Source: Diploscapter coronatus
Taxonomy: Eukaryota > Nematoda > Chromadorea > Rhabditida > Rhabditidae
DNA: 64,000 nucleotides
NCBI GenBank assembly: GCA_964036155.1
Contig: OZ038422.1
Span: forward strand, 23,025,201-23,089,200
Direction: 5' to 3'
In this document: positions 1 through 12,800 of the stretch, one piece after another
Numbering within the stretch: the first letter of the stretch is position 1
How the letters are laid out: each line of letters begins with the position of its first letter
Made by a program: the position numbers and the translations under genes
The notes under the pieces: model-generated
The model's database searches: none
The model's input: the letters and a program-made list of their open reading frames with translations, nothing else
What the model was told of the DNA's origin: nothing

Positions 1-338
1 AAATTTTAACACTGCATTACATTAGGGATATTTTGGCTTTTTAGATCCCCTTTTTGAAATTATAAAATGTCAAAATTCAACTATCTCTTCCTAAATTTCT
101 CTCGAGTTTGGACTACATTTTTCACCTTCGTATCTAGCTAATGATACCCCAGAATATGCAGCTTTATTATTTTGTGTCGTTGCCTAATTATACCCATGCA
201 AAGATGGTATAATATCTTCATATTGATAAGCGCTAGTCACCCACCTACAGTTTTACCTATTCTTCATGTAAATAAAATATAACAAATAACGTAAAAAATT
301 CAACCTACTTATTAATGATGAAAACAAACTATTTTCAG
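1..338. other. Left edge, presumed globin intron
   Basis: AT-rich sequence ending in the acceptor TATTTTCAG directly before the first visible globin exon. No exon was seen in it. Confidence 0.5.
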
Positions 339-3300
339 CGATTAGACGATCCAAAAGAAGTCATCGCGATAATTTTCGTCGATATTGTCAACGATATTGA
401 GCCGGACTTGAAAAAGGTGTGAAATAAAGACAAAACGGAGAAGAACAAAACGGCGATTTGCAGGTGTTTGGAGTGGATCGCGTGCCGAAAGCAGCCCAGC
501 CGAAAATGCCCAAATTCGGAGGGCACATCGCCCGACTTGCTGACCTCATTGATCAGGTTTGTGGATGAAGTAGTAATTTCGAAGAAACAATAAGTATTGT
601 TTCTTTTCATTTCATCAAATGGAAATCCGCATCATTCAATCTAATCTGGAGAATTCTTATGCAACGAAAATTCAAATAGTCCGTAAATTTCCTATTTCAG
701 TTAACCTCTATGATCGGCTATACGGAAAATCTGACCGGTGCCTGGCAACTTATTCGAAAAACTGGTCGATCTCACGTCAAACAAGGGTAAGAGAACTTTT
801 GTAATTGGAAAATTGAAGAAAAAAGCCTACATTAAACGATATTCAGAATCAAATATAGAAACAAAAAACGAAACGAAATAAACTGAGCACAAAATAAATG
901 TCGTTGAAAAAGAATAAATTTCAGTAGAAACACTTATGATAAGGAAAAACTAGACAGGAGTATTCTTAAAATGGAAAGAAAGTGAATTCTTGGATCAAAA
1001 TATTTGTGAGAATGACAAAATTTCAGTAGAAACACTTATCAAAAGTGATTTTCAGTAAGCACTTTGGGAGTAAAAATTTCAGTAAAATCATTTTGAATGT
1101 TCATTTATAAAATTCATGACACAAGTTTCAAGAAAGTTGAGTGAAACGTGAAGATCATCCCAAAGTTTTAGCTTCAGATTTTGCTATTTACGTTATGAGA
1201 ATTTTAATTTAGCATAATGGAAAAAGCAAAAAAAAATGTTATAAGAAAATATTAGCCCTCTAATATCGCAACCAGGGTCTGTTCTTCTGGATGTGCTTGT
1301 CGATTTTCTCCCAGATCTAAAAATGAGAATTTGATATATTAAGAATATCTATCGAGACAAAATATACAATTGTTAATAATTAATTCCATCAATGGGCATT
1401 ATTTTTTCACTTATGCAAATTTGGCCTTACCCTAGCGAGATTGGCTTTGTCCTTGTAGCGCTTCATTCGGCTCACGGGTATCTTCTCCACGTTCCACTTC
1501 AGCACGTTCGGCTCGATCTAAAATTGTATTCTTGAAGGACTGTTCAAGATTGTAAATTCTTCATCAAATGAGCATTTCGCAATAGGAATAATAACAAATA
1601 TGAGCACTTCCAAGACAATCCCAATGGTCTATCAATTCGTTTTGAAGTAAGAACTTTTGCCTGCGAGTACATTGTCATCAAAAGCGAAATAGTGTGGGGG
1701 AAAAGGGAGAGAAATAGCGTTTAGGAACAAAGTAGCCACTTCGAAAATTTGGAAACAAAGTACTCACTCTTGGTAAAAACGTACTCATAGCCCGAGTCTT
1801 CTAAAGGAGAAATTAACCTTGATATCATCGTAGTAGACGTGGAATGCCTGTACGTCTGAGAAGATGTTGACCGGTTTGGCGTTCCACTTGTTCACCATCT
1901 CTCCCTTATCGTTCAACCCGAAATAGTTCCAACCCTTGAATTGCCACGCGGGACCCTGAAATCATAAATATTTTCATGAGAAAATGGAAAATAAAAAAGA
2001 AACGTTAGGTGAAAATGATTTTTTGTCGGTTTGAAATGCCAACTTACATGTACGAAAACGGCAACGATTCGTTCCATCTCGTCGTTCGACAATCGCGAAA
2101 CATCGTTGATCACTTGATACTGCACTGCAGAAAGATGGAAATAGAGATAGGAATAGAGAATAGGGGAATCCCGAATGAGTAGGTATGAATATGGACGAAC
2201 CAGTTCCGTGAGCCTTGTGTCGATTGATGAAAATGGTTGTTTCCCTCTGCGCCTTGACCAACTTCACCTCTTCCGTCTCCACAAATCGCACATCCTCCAG
2301 AATTTCTCGCGCGTTTTGGATGTTCATCAGGCTGAAAACGGACGATTTCGAACAGATTAGTTTCTGAAGGCAACCCAGAAAAGTAGTTCCACTAAAAATA
2401 GTAAAGGGGGAAAAACGCCCTTTACCAACTCTATTCCATTTCGCATGCAACGATGCTACAATACAACTACTTTTCCAGATCGTCGTTTTCGAATAGAAAT
2501 TCGAGTAATCCTGAAGCTGGTCTTAAATCTCAAAAGCAAAATCACCAAACCCTTATGAAACTTAGGTTAGGTAAGTTTTTCTTGGAATTTTGGCATCAGA
2601 ATTTTCTCAAATCGTAATTTCTCCGAGTCTAGAAGCCATTTCTTTAAAAAAAAATCAATAAAAGGCTCTTTTTGGCAAAAATGTAGAAAAGTTTTTAAAT
2701 TACCTGGTAGGAGCGCCGGGAACAACGATGATTGGAGTGCGACTTTGCTTCTTGGTTTTGGGCTGTTTTGTAGGCGGTTCGAAGAGAGAAGGCTCCTCTG
2801 TTTGCGGGGGCGAACGGGGCTCCGACTTGATCGTCCTTAGGGGGATTGACGACGAGAAGATCGAGGACAGGGTCGGTGCTGCAAACTCAGACCTGGGATG
2901 AACGCTTTCGTCAAACGATAATAAAATATAGAGGGTAGGCCACACAAGAGAAATCATAGTTATCACGTCATAATACAAAATTGTAAAGAAGATATTACAG
3001 GGAGTAGACCGCATGAAATTTCTGGTAATCGTCTTTCCTAGACTTATGAGCATATAAAGTTCAACTTTTAGAAAAATCTATTAAAAAAAATTTTGAAACA
3101 CTTTTGATCTTCTTCTCTATATCTGGATAAAATTGCATAAATAGAAGAAAAAAAACTAACGTTTGACGTCAAAACATTCATCTGGCATGGACTGCTTCTT
3201 ACTAGGTTTGACGGAAACCTTTTTGATGGGATTGAGAGTGACCGAGGACATGAATGAGGCACCGCTGTCGAACAGAAATTCCGCTGTTCTGTCCTGAAAG

Positions 3301-6164
3301 TTAGCATTTGATAAAGTTCATTATTTGTGTTGATATTTTTCCACCAGAAAATTTTACTCACTCTGACAAAGAGCTCCTGATCGTATCTGCTGTAGCCCTG
3401 CGTGCTTCTAGGTGCGATTCTCTGGTTGGTCGAATTCGCCGAATTCTGCACCAGGCTCGTGCTCAACTGCGTTGTTTTTGCAGCTTTCTTCTTCTCGTTA
3501 ACCTGCAAATAAGATAAATTTCCTCAAATATTGCAAGCTCTAGGCAAATTTTAAGCAGAATATTCAATGTGGACTTTCTGTAGTCAAAATTATCGTCAAA
3601 TTCATGTTGCAAACTTCTATTGGTTTCAATTTTCCATAGAAAAAATCGGCTTTCCTCACTTGTAACTTTTCGCTTTATCTAAAGGTCTGATAATGTCTGC
3701 TTGAAAATTAGTCAACCTTAGCCTTCTCCAAGATTTCGAGAACATAGCTGAGATTTGCGCTGCCCGGGGCGAGCAGAATCGACTCCCCAGTTCTGTAGGG
3801 CTGCTTGGCTAGTCGCATCAGACGACGACAGTCCTCGTTCCGCAGCTCTCTCAATTATTTGAACGAATATTTTCTCATGAAGCTCGCGTTATTTTGAATC
3901 ATAAGTGGACAGGAATGAAATTTGACATTTCAATTTTTTAAACTTATTTATGGACGAGATTAGATTTTTGAAATTTAAACAAGAATTCCATCATGGCCAC
4001 CAGTTTTGAAAGAATGAACTCATCGTTTCTGACACTACTGATCACAAAATCAAGTTCTTCAGTGACTCGATGAAAGCAATGTTCAAATGACGAGATAACG
4101 TGAGAAAGCGGTCTATAATTATGGGTAAGGGGAATGAGAAAATAGGGAAAAAATGGCGTGAGAACATGGTCCACTTCCTCATGTCACCTCGTCATTTTTC
4201 AGTTGGCTTGTATGAATAGCATTTATTCAATTGTGCAAGAATTGACTCACTCGTCAGTCTGTCTCCTGGGCGCCTTATACATGAGTGTACTCTGCATTAT
4301 CTTGGTGCTCTGTCTCTTCCTGCGCATCTCCTGGATCTTCTCCACGGTGAGGTTCTCGTTGAGCGGTCGCAATTCCACTCCATCCTGCTCGCTCTCAGAC
4401 CTGTCAGGCGCTTCACCAAACGCGTACGGATTCGGGGATGAAAACGGGGCCTCCATTTATCCTGAGAATGCAAAATCATCAAAAATAAATGACTACCTGT
4501 ATTTACAGACGAATAATAGACACAATCGGCTGTACTTGTCAACGGATAAGAAGGGTAGAGAGCGTAGGAAAAGCAAATAAGAAAAAATCATTGACAAGTA
4601 GTCGTCTGTATCTGTTATCCGCCTCTAAATACAGGAGGCCGAAATAAATGTATCGCGTAAAACAGACAAAGCTGACGAAATATACGGAAAACATGGCTGC
4701 GAGTGCTTCTATCCCACAAAATAAAATGAATATTTATGTTCCAAAAATGACTACACTTATGTTCCGAGTGAAAAGAAGGGGAAATAGTGAGGCGTAGAGA
4801 AAAAAGAGATAGCGTTTGGGATAGAGCTGTACGGAGTTGACTTTTGAGACTTTCGGAAGCAGAAACGGAATGGAATTGACCTCTCAAATTTTCGGAAACG
4901 GAACGGAAATTTCCGCACAGCCCTGGTTTGGGACATAAGTACTCGCAGTCGAAAACATTACTGTTCAAAATTGCAATTTTGAAAGCTTCAAAATCGACAT
5001 TTCAAGCAATCCTAATGCAAGAAACGTTCATAAAAATTACAGAAGCAAAGGAGGGTCAAAGTTTGGACCGTTACATTACATTTCTGCAATTATAGTGAAG
5101 ATCGTATTTTTTCTAGAAAAAAAATCTGCTTCTTCGACAATAAAAATGTTATTCTTTAGTTTCCTGGAGCAAAACCAGAGCCAATTTGAGAAGAACTACT
5201 TCGAAGTTCTGCTCAACGTGTTCATCGAGCGATTCATCCCCTATCTCACTGGAGAACAGGTTATTTCCGATTTATCAGTTTGGATGATAGCTTGTGTGCA
5301 TCCTTTCTTAAATTTCGTCAACAGAGGAACAAATTGTGGCGTTCAATTTAAAATGTATCGAAAATTTTGGTGTAATAATTTGACCATTTTTCTGAGTCGT
5401 TCCAAAAACATAATCACACGAAAATTGTAGTCTGAACCTAAAAACGTGATTTTTCACATTTGTATTTGGAAATTTGTTATTTTCGAATTTACCCACCTGC
5501 GAAATCATTTCATGTTTTCCTAGGGTTTAACTAAATTTTTACAAGAAAATGATACATCTAAAATGAATTGAAATTTAGAGGAGGGAAGTTTCATGAAATC
5601 AAAGCCAAATTAAAATATTTTCAGCAATTACCTACCAAGGGTGGCGAGGAAAAGAAAAAAGTTCGATTCGCTCAGAGTTACGCTCCAGCTTACATTGTAG
5701 AAGTTTGGAAAAAGTGAGCGCATCAAAAGAACTTCTAAATTTGAATAATTCTAGATTCTTCAACATTTTGATTGCTCAAATGACGGATTCATTCGAATTG
5801 GAAAGGACGAAACAGCGCAATGCGCAGAATCAAAAGGCACTCGCCCCACACCAGCACATCGAACAGAGCGAACGCAAAAAGAAGAGGGTTCAGGTAGATT
5901 TGCCGGTTTTTAACCAGAAATGTTCGGGAGTCTGTTGATTCTTTGTTCCGAAAATATTCGCTTTCAATTTCGTTTTCAAAAATCTCACAAGCCATTCCTC
6001 CGAGTGCAGAACTGTTTTGAGCCATAACCTTTCATTCTTCCAAGAAATTCTAATTTTTGGTAAAAATTTGACAAGTTTAGGAGAAAGCGAGCGAAATCGA
6101 AAACACAGCGTCAAGCTATGAGGCTGCAATTCAGCAGGAGACGATGCATGAAGACCCGTTCTAA
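339..6164 (+). CDS. Globin (nematode glb-type), 3' part; 5' end lies beyond the left edge
   Basis: Seven exons join in phase: 339-416, 464-556, 701-786, 5160-5259, 5625-5713, 5755-5893 and 6081-6164 (TAA). They give 222 residues and lack the A helix and start. Helix B/C is followed by a CD1-type Phe in LKKVFGVD. Helix E carries a His in [12 protein letters not shown] at the E7 (distal) position. GRSHVKQ supplies the proximal F8 His. Helix G contains [14 protein letters not shown] and helix H contains [15 protein letters not shown], after which comes a charged tail with KKKR ending HEDPF. Globins bind haem and carry or sense O2 or other small ligands; the role of this one is unknown. The third intron (787-5159) splits the codon after HVKQ and contains the whole cdc-73 gene on the other strand. 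An AATAAA lies at 6246-6251. The family call is fairly firm; which glb orthologue it is cannot be told. Confidence 0.8.
1260..4456 (-). CDS. cdc-73: CDC-73 / parafibromin, PAF1 complex subunit, apparently without the N-terminal domain
   Basis: Exons in transcript order: 4251-4456, 3717-3849, 3362-3502, 3161-3293, 2704-2892, 2201-2331, 2048-2124, 1818-1955, 1431-1517, 1260-1316 (TAG). CDC73 is a PAF1-complex subunit that works with RNA polymerase II in elongation and chromatin modification. Recognition rests on the chain [62 protein letters not shown] and [17 protein letters not shown], which is the C-terminal Ras-like domain. Upstream, [14 protein letters not shown] and YSRYDQELF match the linker. 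About 430 residues are found, against 531 in human. The conserved N-terminal ~110 residues are not seen. The first ATG is preceded by an in-frame TAA and, 5 nt upstream, by a strong acceptor at 4462. The 3161/2892 junction is one phase out. The gene is nested in a globin intron. Confidence 0.85.
4462..4470 (-). promoter_or_regulatory. Possible trans-splice acceptor of cdc-73
   Basis: On the - strand, CATTCTCAG ends 5 nt before ATGGAGGCC. The in-frame TAA directly before this ATG rules out an upstream coding exon joining in the same frame, so a spliced-leader acceptor or a purely untranslated 5' exon is the simplest reading. This is inferred, since no SL sequence is present in genomic DNA. Confidence 0.45.
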
Positions 6165-6882
6165 TTTATCGAGTCTCTAGAGAAAAATGGTCTCTTCAAA
6201 CAATATCTCTTTCCAAATATGGATATCAAATTTGAAATTCGGGTGAATAAAGTCTATTTTCTTCATTAAAAAGTGATCAGATAATGATGCAGGTCTCAAA
6301 ACCTTCTTCGAAAGAATCTGAAGCTCCAATCGCAGGTACCTTTATTCTAGAATTCAACAAGGAATAAAATAGTCTCATAAATCAATGAACGGAACTCCGA
6401 TACAAATCGGGATAAAACCAACGAATCTCGACTAAAACTCAGAGTTATTAAAAGTCTAAAAGAAACTATCAACCATAAAAATACGATAATAATGGAAACG
6501 AAATAAAATAAGCTTTATGATTGGCCCGTAAACATCGAACAGAATTCATACGAGCGGAAAACCACCATCTAAACTATCGAGAGTACGTTAAGAATAGAAA
6601 GACGCGAGAACGAAAAATGAATAGGAGTTTGGAATAAAGGAAATTACCGATAAGCAAAGGTGATACCATAATCATTAGGGTAGAAAATCATCTTATGAGA
6701 CTCCGAAAACGAATTGAGAGTTGAGAACACGAGAAAATTGCCAATCAATAAATGAGGTGAAGTAAAAAATAATATTTTTAAGACAATGAAGAAATGAATT
6801 GGAACAGTTAGGGGGGTAAATTTGACATGAGTTATTTGAAGGGATGAGCTCATTTCAGAATGAGTAATGCCTGAGGAGTCGT
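6165..6882. other. Convergent intergenic region, globin / scc-3
   Basis: This 718 bp AT-rich stretch separates the + strand globin stop from the - strand scc-3 stop. It holds the globin poly(A) signal (AATAAA at 6246-6251). No exon or other structure was recognised. Confidence 0.6.
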
Positions 6883-9800
6883 CTAGTGTTTCTTCTTGTT
6901 GAGCTTGACGTCCAACTGCTTCAGAATATCGCCGAAATTCTCCTTGAACTGAAACAAAATTTATTCACTTTGATAAATTTCAATATTATTGATACTTGGT
7001 TAAAATTATTTAGATAATTCAAATGTATACGGTGCATATTTCTGGAAAAAAAATCACTTACATTTTGCTTGAACGAGTTGAGGAACGCAGCATCATCCTT
7101 CTTGATGACGCCGAAAATGATCAGCTTCACATAGGCAGCCAGAACTGTGCGTCTCTGCAAATTGAACAAATTCGACTTTAATTCCAGCCATAGAAAATTG
7201 AGTCCTTCTCGTAGTGAAATCATTATCAACGTGCAAAAAAGTGGTTATTCGAGTATAGACGGGCATGCCGACTCTAGTCACCTTCTTTCGTCCCTTTGAC
7301 GAAATAGTATGGCTAATGAAGGAAGTTAGAGAAATTCTTGGTTCTCCAGCTTCCGATGACCGTTTTTTCCGCTATACTAATAAATGATCGCTTCAAATCT
7401 GTACCTTCTGAATAAGCTCCTTTTTGTCAGCCTCCGAGATGTCGTCAGAGTCATCCCTCTTGAAGACAAATTCGGAGATATAGTCAATCATGTTTCGCTG
7501 AATGTCCTGAAAAATTCAATTAGACGAAGTTATCGACTGTTCATAATTTCATGAGATTTAATGCAAGATAATAGCGTAAGTCGAATAAAATATATTCGTA
7601 TTGATAGCGTGTTGAGTTTTGAAAAAGTCGGAATTGGAATTTCGCGCACCGCTGATTCGGCATGTCGATCTTCAGTAAAACTATTTGAGCCGAACTCAAA
7701 ACCAACCGGATTAACTTCCAGAATGAGCTCCTCTAGAAGCCTGGAATTGTCAGAATCGTCAGGCGGAAGGCCATTGCTGAAGAAGATCCACAGGTCTGCG
7801 ATCGTCAGGAACGCCTACAAATGTTGAAATTTCAATCCAGAAAGAGATGGAGATTGAGACCGAATTTTTGGGAGATAAAATCAAAATTCAACATTTCAAA
7901 ATCGTCTCGCCCGATTCTCGTAGAACGCAGTTTTGATGGATTTTAAACTTTATAAAATTCACTAGTTTCATATTTTCTTAGCTTCTCTCGTCTCTTAAAA
8001 ATGTCAAATTCATTGCAATTGTGAGTTGTTTACATAATCTGATAGAATTGCCAATGAGTTTACCATGTTCATTCCAGGCGATTTCTGAGTGAAGATTTTG
8101 TCGATCTGGGTCACGAGCACGTCCTGCTTCATCTTCAAGCTTTTGATTATATCCTGAAAAGCAGAAATTTGGAAAATGACTCGAAGATTTGATTATAAGT
8201 TGATCGAACAATGTCTGAAGAACTCCGAAAGATTGGAGGGTAACTATCAAAATCAGTATAAGCTTAATATAATTGCAGCTCCCAGAAATAAATGATGATT
8301 TTAAATGGGAAATTATTAAAAACAAGCAGACAAAAACCTTGAGTTTGTCTTCATCGCAGCTGGCTTTCTTGTCGACCTCAGCCATAGCAATCTGCAGTCC
8401 ATTCAGCAAGTCGATGTTGAGAATGTGGATGATCTTCTCGATGACCGCATCCGACAGGTTGTTATGGTGCTTGATCAGCTGCAGCGACTGCTCCGCAAAA
8501 TTGTGACGCTTCAGATCAGCGATGCTGGAAAATAGTCAATTTGTCGAATGCAAAAATCCACGATAGTTTTTAGTTAAAACTGAATTTGAATCTAGAAAAG
8601 CAATAAAATGTTCTAGAAACTTTATTGGATTCATTAGGTCTTTCCGTAATGTAAAGTCATGTGTTAGTTATAATGCATATTTTCAAAGCAAAAAAAATTC
8701 CTCGCACCAAGCGAAAGCCGCAGCCTTCCTGAAGATTGCATCCAGATCAGCCTTCCTCTCCTCGTAAGTCGCCTCATCGATCTGGGATGCGTAGGTCGGA
8801 TAGGCGATGCAGGCCTTGTTCATTGCGGCTGCTAGCGTGTCCATCAGCTAGAATTCATCAATCATTTCAAATGACGTTCAATATTAATTATTTTTGTCTA
8901 ATTTTTAATTCTTCGAGCAAAATGAATTTTTGTCAAACACTAGCTGATCATAAATTTCAGTATAATCGGAATTTAATGCAATTACAGCATTTGAATACTC
9001 AAAAATATGCTTTTTCGAACTTGTTCATTCAAACTACCTTAGTCTTGTGTTTGTCGAGAATCGTAGCGACAGAATCGTTGCCGAAGAGGCAGGACACGGT
9101 CTCTGCCGTCTGCATGAGCACTTCATCGTTCGCGTACTTCTCCACGATGTCTGCCAACATGCTCCACAGCGCATCCAGGTGCTAAATTTCACTTCATCTT
9201 ATATTTCATTGAAAAAGTATCCAACATTTCGATTTCTGCCGGAGAGATAGACGTCCAGAGTGAAATACTGCGGTAGCGCAACCAACTGGGACAACTGCTC
9301 ACGGTCACCGATGTACTCAAAATGATCTATTTTAGAGGGACACCCCCTATTGGGAACTTTTTGTGAATAGGGAGCATTGGGGGAGCTAACAAAATAGTTC
9401 CGAATTGGGCCGTTTCGAATAGGACAGTTCCCTATAGGGGATGTGCCATTTTAGAGTATGTCTCGAAATGTCACTAAAAACTTGATCAGATAAAAATCAG
9501 TTCACACATTCGAGGAACTTATGCAAATTGAAATGGGTTGGAAAAGTTTCCAGAATCTCTGCACTAAATATTAACCAACTTTCTGGAGAAGCTTGGGCAG
9601 TGAGGGAATGAGGTCCGTAGTGAGGATCTCCTTCTCATCTGCAATTCTCCTCGCCTCTTTCGCCTTGGATTCGGCCTTGTACGCATTGGTTCTGAAATCG
9701 TCTTTGAAAATGTTGAAAAATAGGGTGATTTGAGTTCTTCGTGACAAAGTGACTTCATGATCCGTTTTATAATCAATTTTGGGTCTGGAATCTTCGCTAG

Positions 9801-12800
9801 CACTATTTTTGAAGAAATTACGAGAAAAGGATGGCAAAATTAATGGGTCATATCGCAGTCTATGCGATCTTGATGATCATGATCTAAATGCTTTGATTCC
9901 AATTCTAATTCTATCCAGGCCATTGACGCAAATGATTTGACGGCTGTCAAGAAACTTCTGGCTACCAAGATTAGCCCTACCTGGACCTTCTAGAATAACT
10001 CTTATCAGACCACGTATGCATAATCGCTACAGTACTTAGGGACCCGACTCTATTGCTATTTCGTTCTTTTCAAATTGTTTAACGACAATAAAGCTTCTTT
10101 ACAAACTCATAGCATACTAACTCTGCAACATTATAACAGTCCTCATAGATCACGAATAATCCAAACTGCCAAAATAGTGTTCTCTACCTCCCAGGAGGCA
10201 ATTCGGCAGTGGCAGTCTGTCTGACGGAGCAGCAGAGAACGTCGATCAGAAGTCGCTCCTTCCTCGAGTCATCGACTGCAAATCGAATGCTTATAAAATG
10301 GGATAAAACAAGTTATTGGTAGCTTTTATTTTCTTTCAGTTTCCATTAGAGGAATTGAAATTATTACCAGCAAACTTCTCGGAATTCCATGTTATACTCT
10401 TCTTTATAAAATGAAATCTTTCAAAGTCTCACAAGTGTCCTTAGCCAGTAGCATTTCGGCCATGATCTTCCAATCCCTCATTGCAGGCCAGATCTTGAGC
10501 GAAGCATCCACCAGGTAACTTGCGTGTTTATGCTAATCAATCATAATTTATTTAAAGAGAACAAACTGGATACGAAGAAGTTTTCAAACAGACCTCTAAC
10601 TTGACCGGTAAAACATGTCTTATCGAAAGAGATAGTCTTCTTTCTCTAGAAAATACCTTTTCTTTGGAGTCAATTTATGGACTCTGAGGGGTGGTCGAGT
10701 TTTGAGCTGTTTTTGACCAAAGAAAGTATTAATTGCAAAATGATGTACACTTACCTTGCTGGAGTCGAGAAATTCGATGACCTGTTTGAGGAAGTACTGA
10801 TTAGTGAGTGGGATCCCGTTCGCCTCTGCTTCCTGATCGATCTGAAAAGGACTGGATGAAAACCGTCCGTCGAAGACATTGCGCATTCATTCTCAGACGA
10901 AAACGTCACTTTATGTGAGAATATTCTATGCAAGTTGCCAGTTAATCCTTGGGATCGCCAAATTCAGACTCGCCTTGCACTCGAGAAACGAAGCTCCTGC
11001 GATAGCGAGGTTCTTGCTGAGAGAGAAGACCGCGTCCATCACGTGCACCGTCTCGCTCGTCTCTAGCATTTCAGGATAGGCGCTGAATTTTCAAATAAAT
11101 CAAGTTTTCATCCCAATTTTTTTCGCACAAGGTTACAAGGAGATGCCGAAAAACTCGTCGAATCTGGAAACATAATCATTTTTGGCTGCGTAACTTCCCT
11201 TCCAAAAAGAGAAAAAGAAAGGCGAGAAATAGTGCATGGAAAGAAAGTTAACGTAGCCATCATTTTTCATAAAAAATGAAGGTGATTTTGTTCAAATCGG
11301 TGATATTACCATTCGATTGATATTTCAACAAGACAGCAAGAAAGTGACGAAATATGGTAATAATGCTGCTGCTTACTGTTGAATGGAGCAGAGCAAGATG
11401 CATCCCTCCCAGGCAACGTTCTCGTTGACATCGAGGACGAGCGTCAGAATCCTCTGCTTGAATTTGCTCGCGAATAGCTCCAATTTGGGCCAGTTCTCCT
11501 CTCGCCTGAACTGCACGGCCAGCGCATTCACGCACGCGAAACGCACCTCGTGAGCCTAAATGTAAAATATTCTTTTCATGCCACAAACATTGATGTTGCA
11601 CACATTTTTCATCTCGCCTCTTGGGCTTAACCTCCGAGAAACGGCGTGCACTGCGTGAAGAGAAGGAATAACAAAAAAAATGAAATAAATATAAGTAGCG
11701 AGAAGGATTGGAGAGGGCCTAATACAAAAGCGAGTTGTAAAGGGTGCGCAACATCTTTGTTGTGACACGAAACTAGTGTTCTAATTAAAATCAAACAAAG
11801 GCGTTATTTTAACCAAATTTCAATTTCACTTCGTATGAGAATAAAATTATCGTTGACCAAAACAGAAATATCAAAGATTTTATAGCCTGGAAAAGTCGCT
11901 CGGAAACAGACATGCCACACATTTCAAAACTATGATAAAGCTAGTTGAAACTACCTACACACCATTCTATCTATTTGCTGTTTTATTTTGAAATGTCATT
12001 TCGATATTGCTTCGAAAAAAACATTTCTTCACACCTTGTCATGGAGATTCCATCCGATGTATTTGAGGTACGAGTCGTCAATGTAGTGCTCAGGGTGGAT
12101 CTCCATCCAGCGACCCAGCTCAGTGATGCAAATCAAACGAATATCAGGCACAGTGTCACTGAAATTATCAGAATTTTCATAGGCCATGAATTTTCCTGAG
12201 AATTACTGATAGCGATGAACGAAGATGGACATGAAGATGAGGCTGATCAACTTTCTCAGGGCGTCAAAGTTGGAGTCCAGCTGAAAATCAGATGCTCAAT
12301 GAGTTTATTGTCTTTAAAAAATCGGGAATGCTTCCGAATGCATTTTTATCAATGCTTCATCAAATAAGAAGATATACATTTTTTAATTCGAGAAGTCTCA
12401 CCTCGACTTTTTGCTCCTCGAGGAATTTCAGCTTCTCGGTTTTGCCGACGCGTTTAGTCTTCGTCTTCTCAACGTCCATCTGCTTTTCGTTGATTGCCAA
12501 ATTCTTCAGCAACTCCACAATCACCTCCACCATTGCAGTGCAGATTCTCAGAGCTGAAAATTTGAATTCCATTTGAAACAAAATCGAGTTTTAATTTTGA
12601 AAACCAACATCGAATTTCATTCAATTTGAAGTTCTATGAAAGAATATTCATATAACCTCGAAACTTTCTACTATTTTATTGAGATTCAGGATCTTCGTAT
12701 CTTTTCTGAGAAACTAGAAATCCGAATTGCGTGAACCTGTCAAAAGTCCTACCAGAAAAGGTAGAAGTGTGTCTGAACGTCCTGATAGAGCTGTCGGACA

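Noticed and set aside
335..610. 91-codon frame on -
   Set aside because: Antisense shadow of two globin exons.
1974..2450. 158-codon frame on -
   Set aside because: It reads through cdc-73 exon and intron sequence; the cdc-73 exons explain the coding part in shorter pieces.
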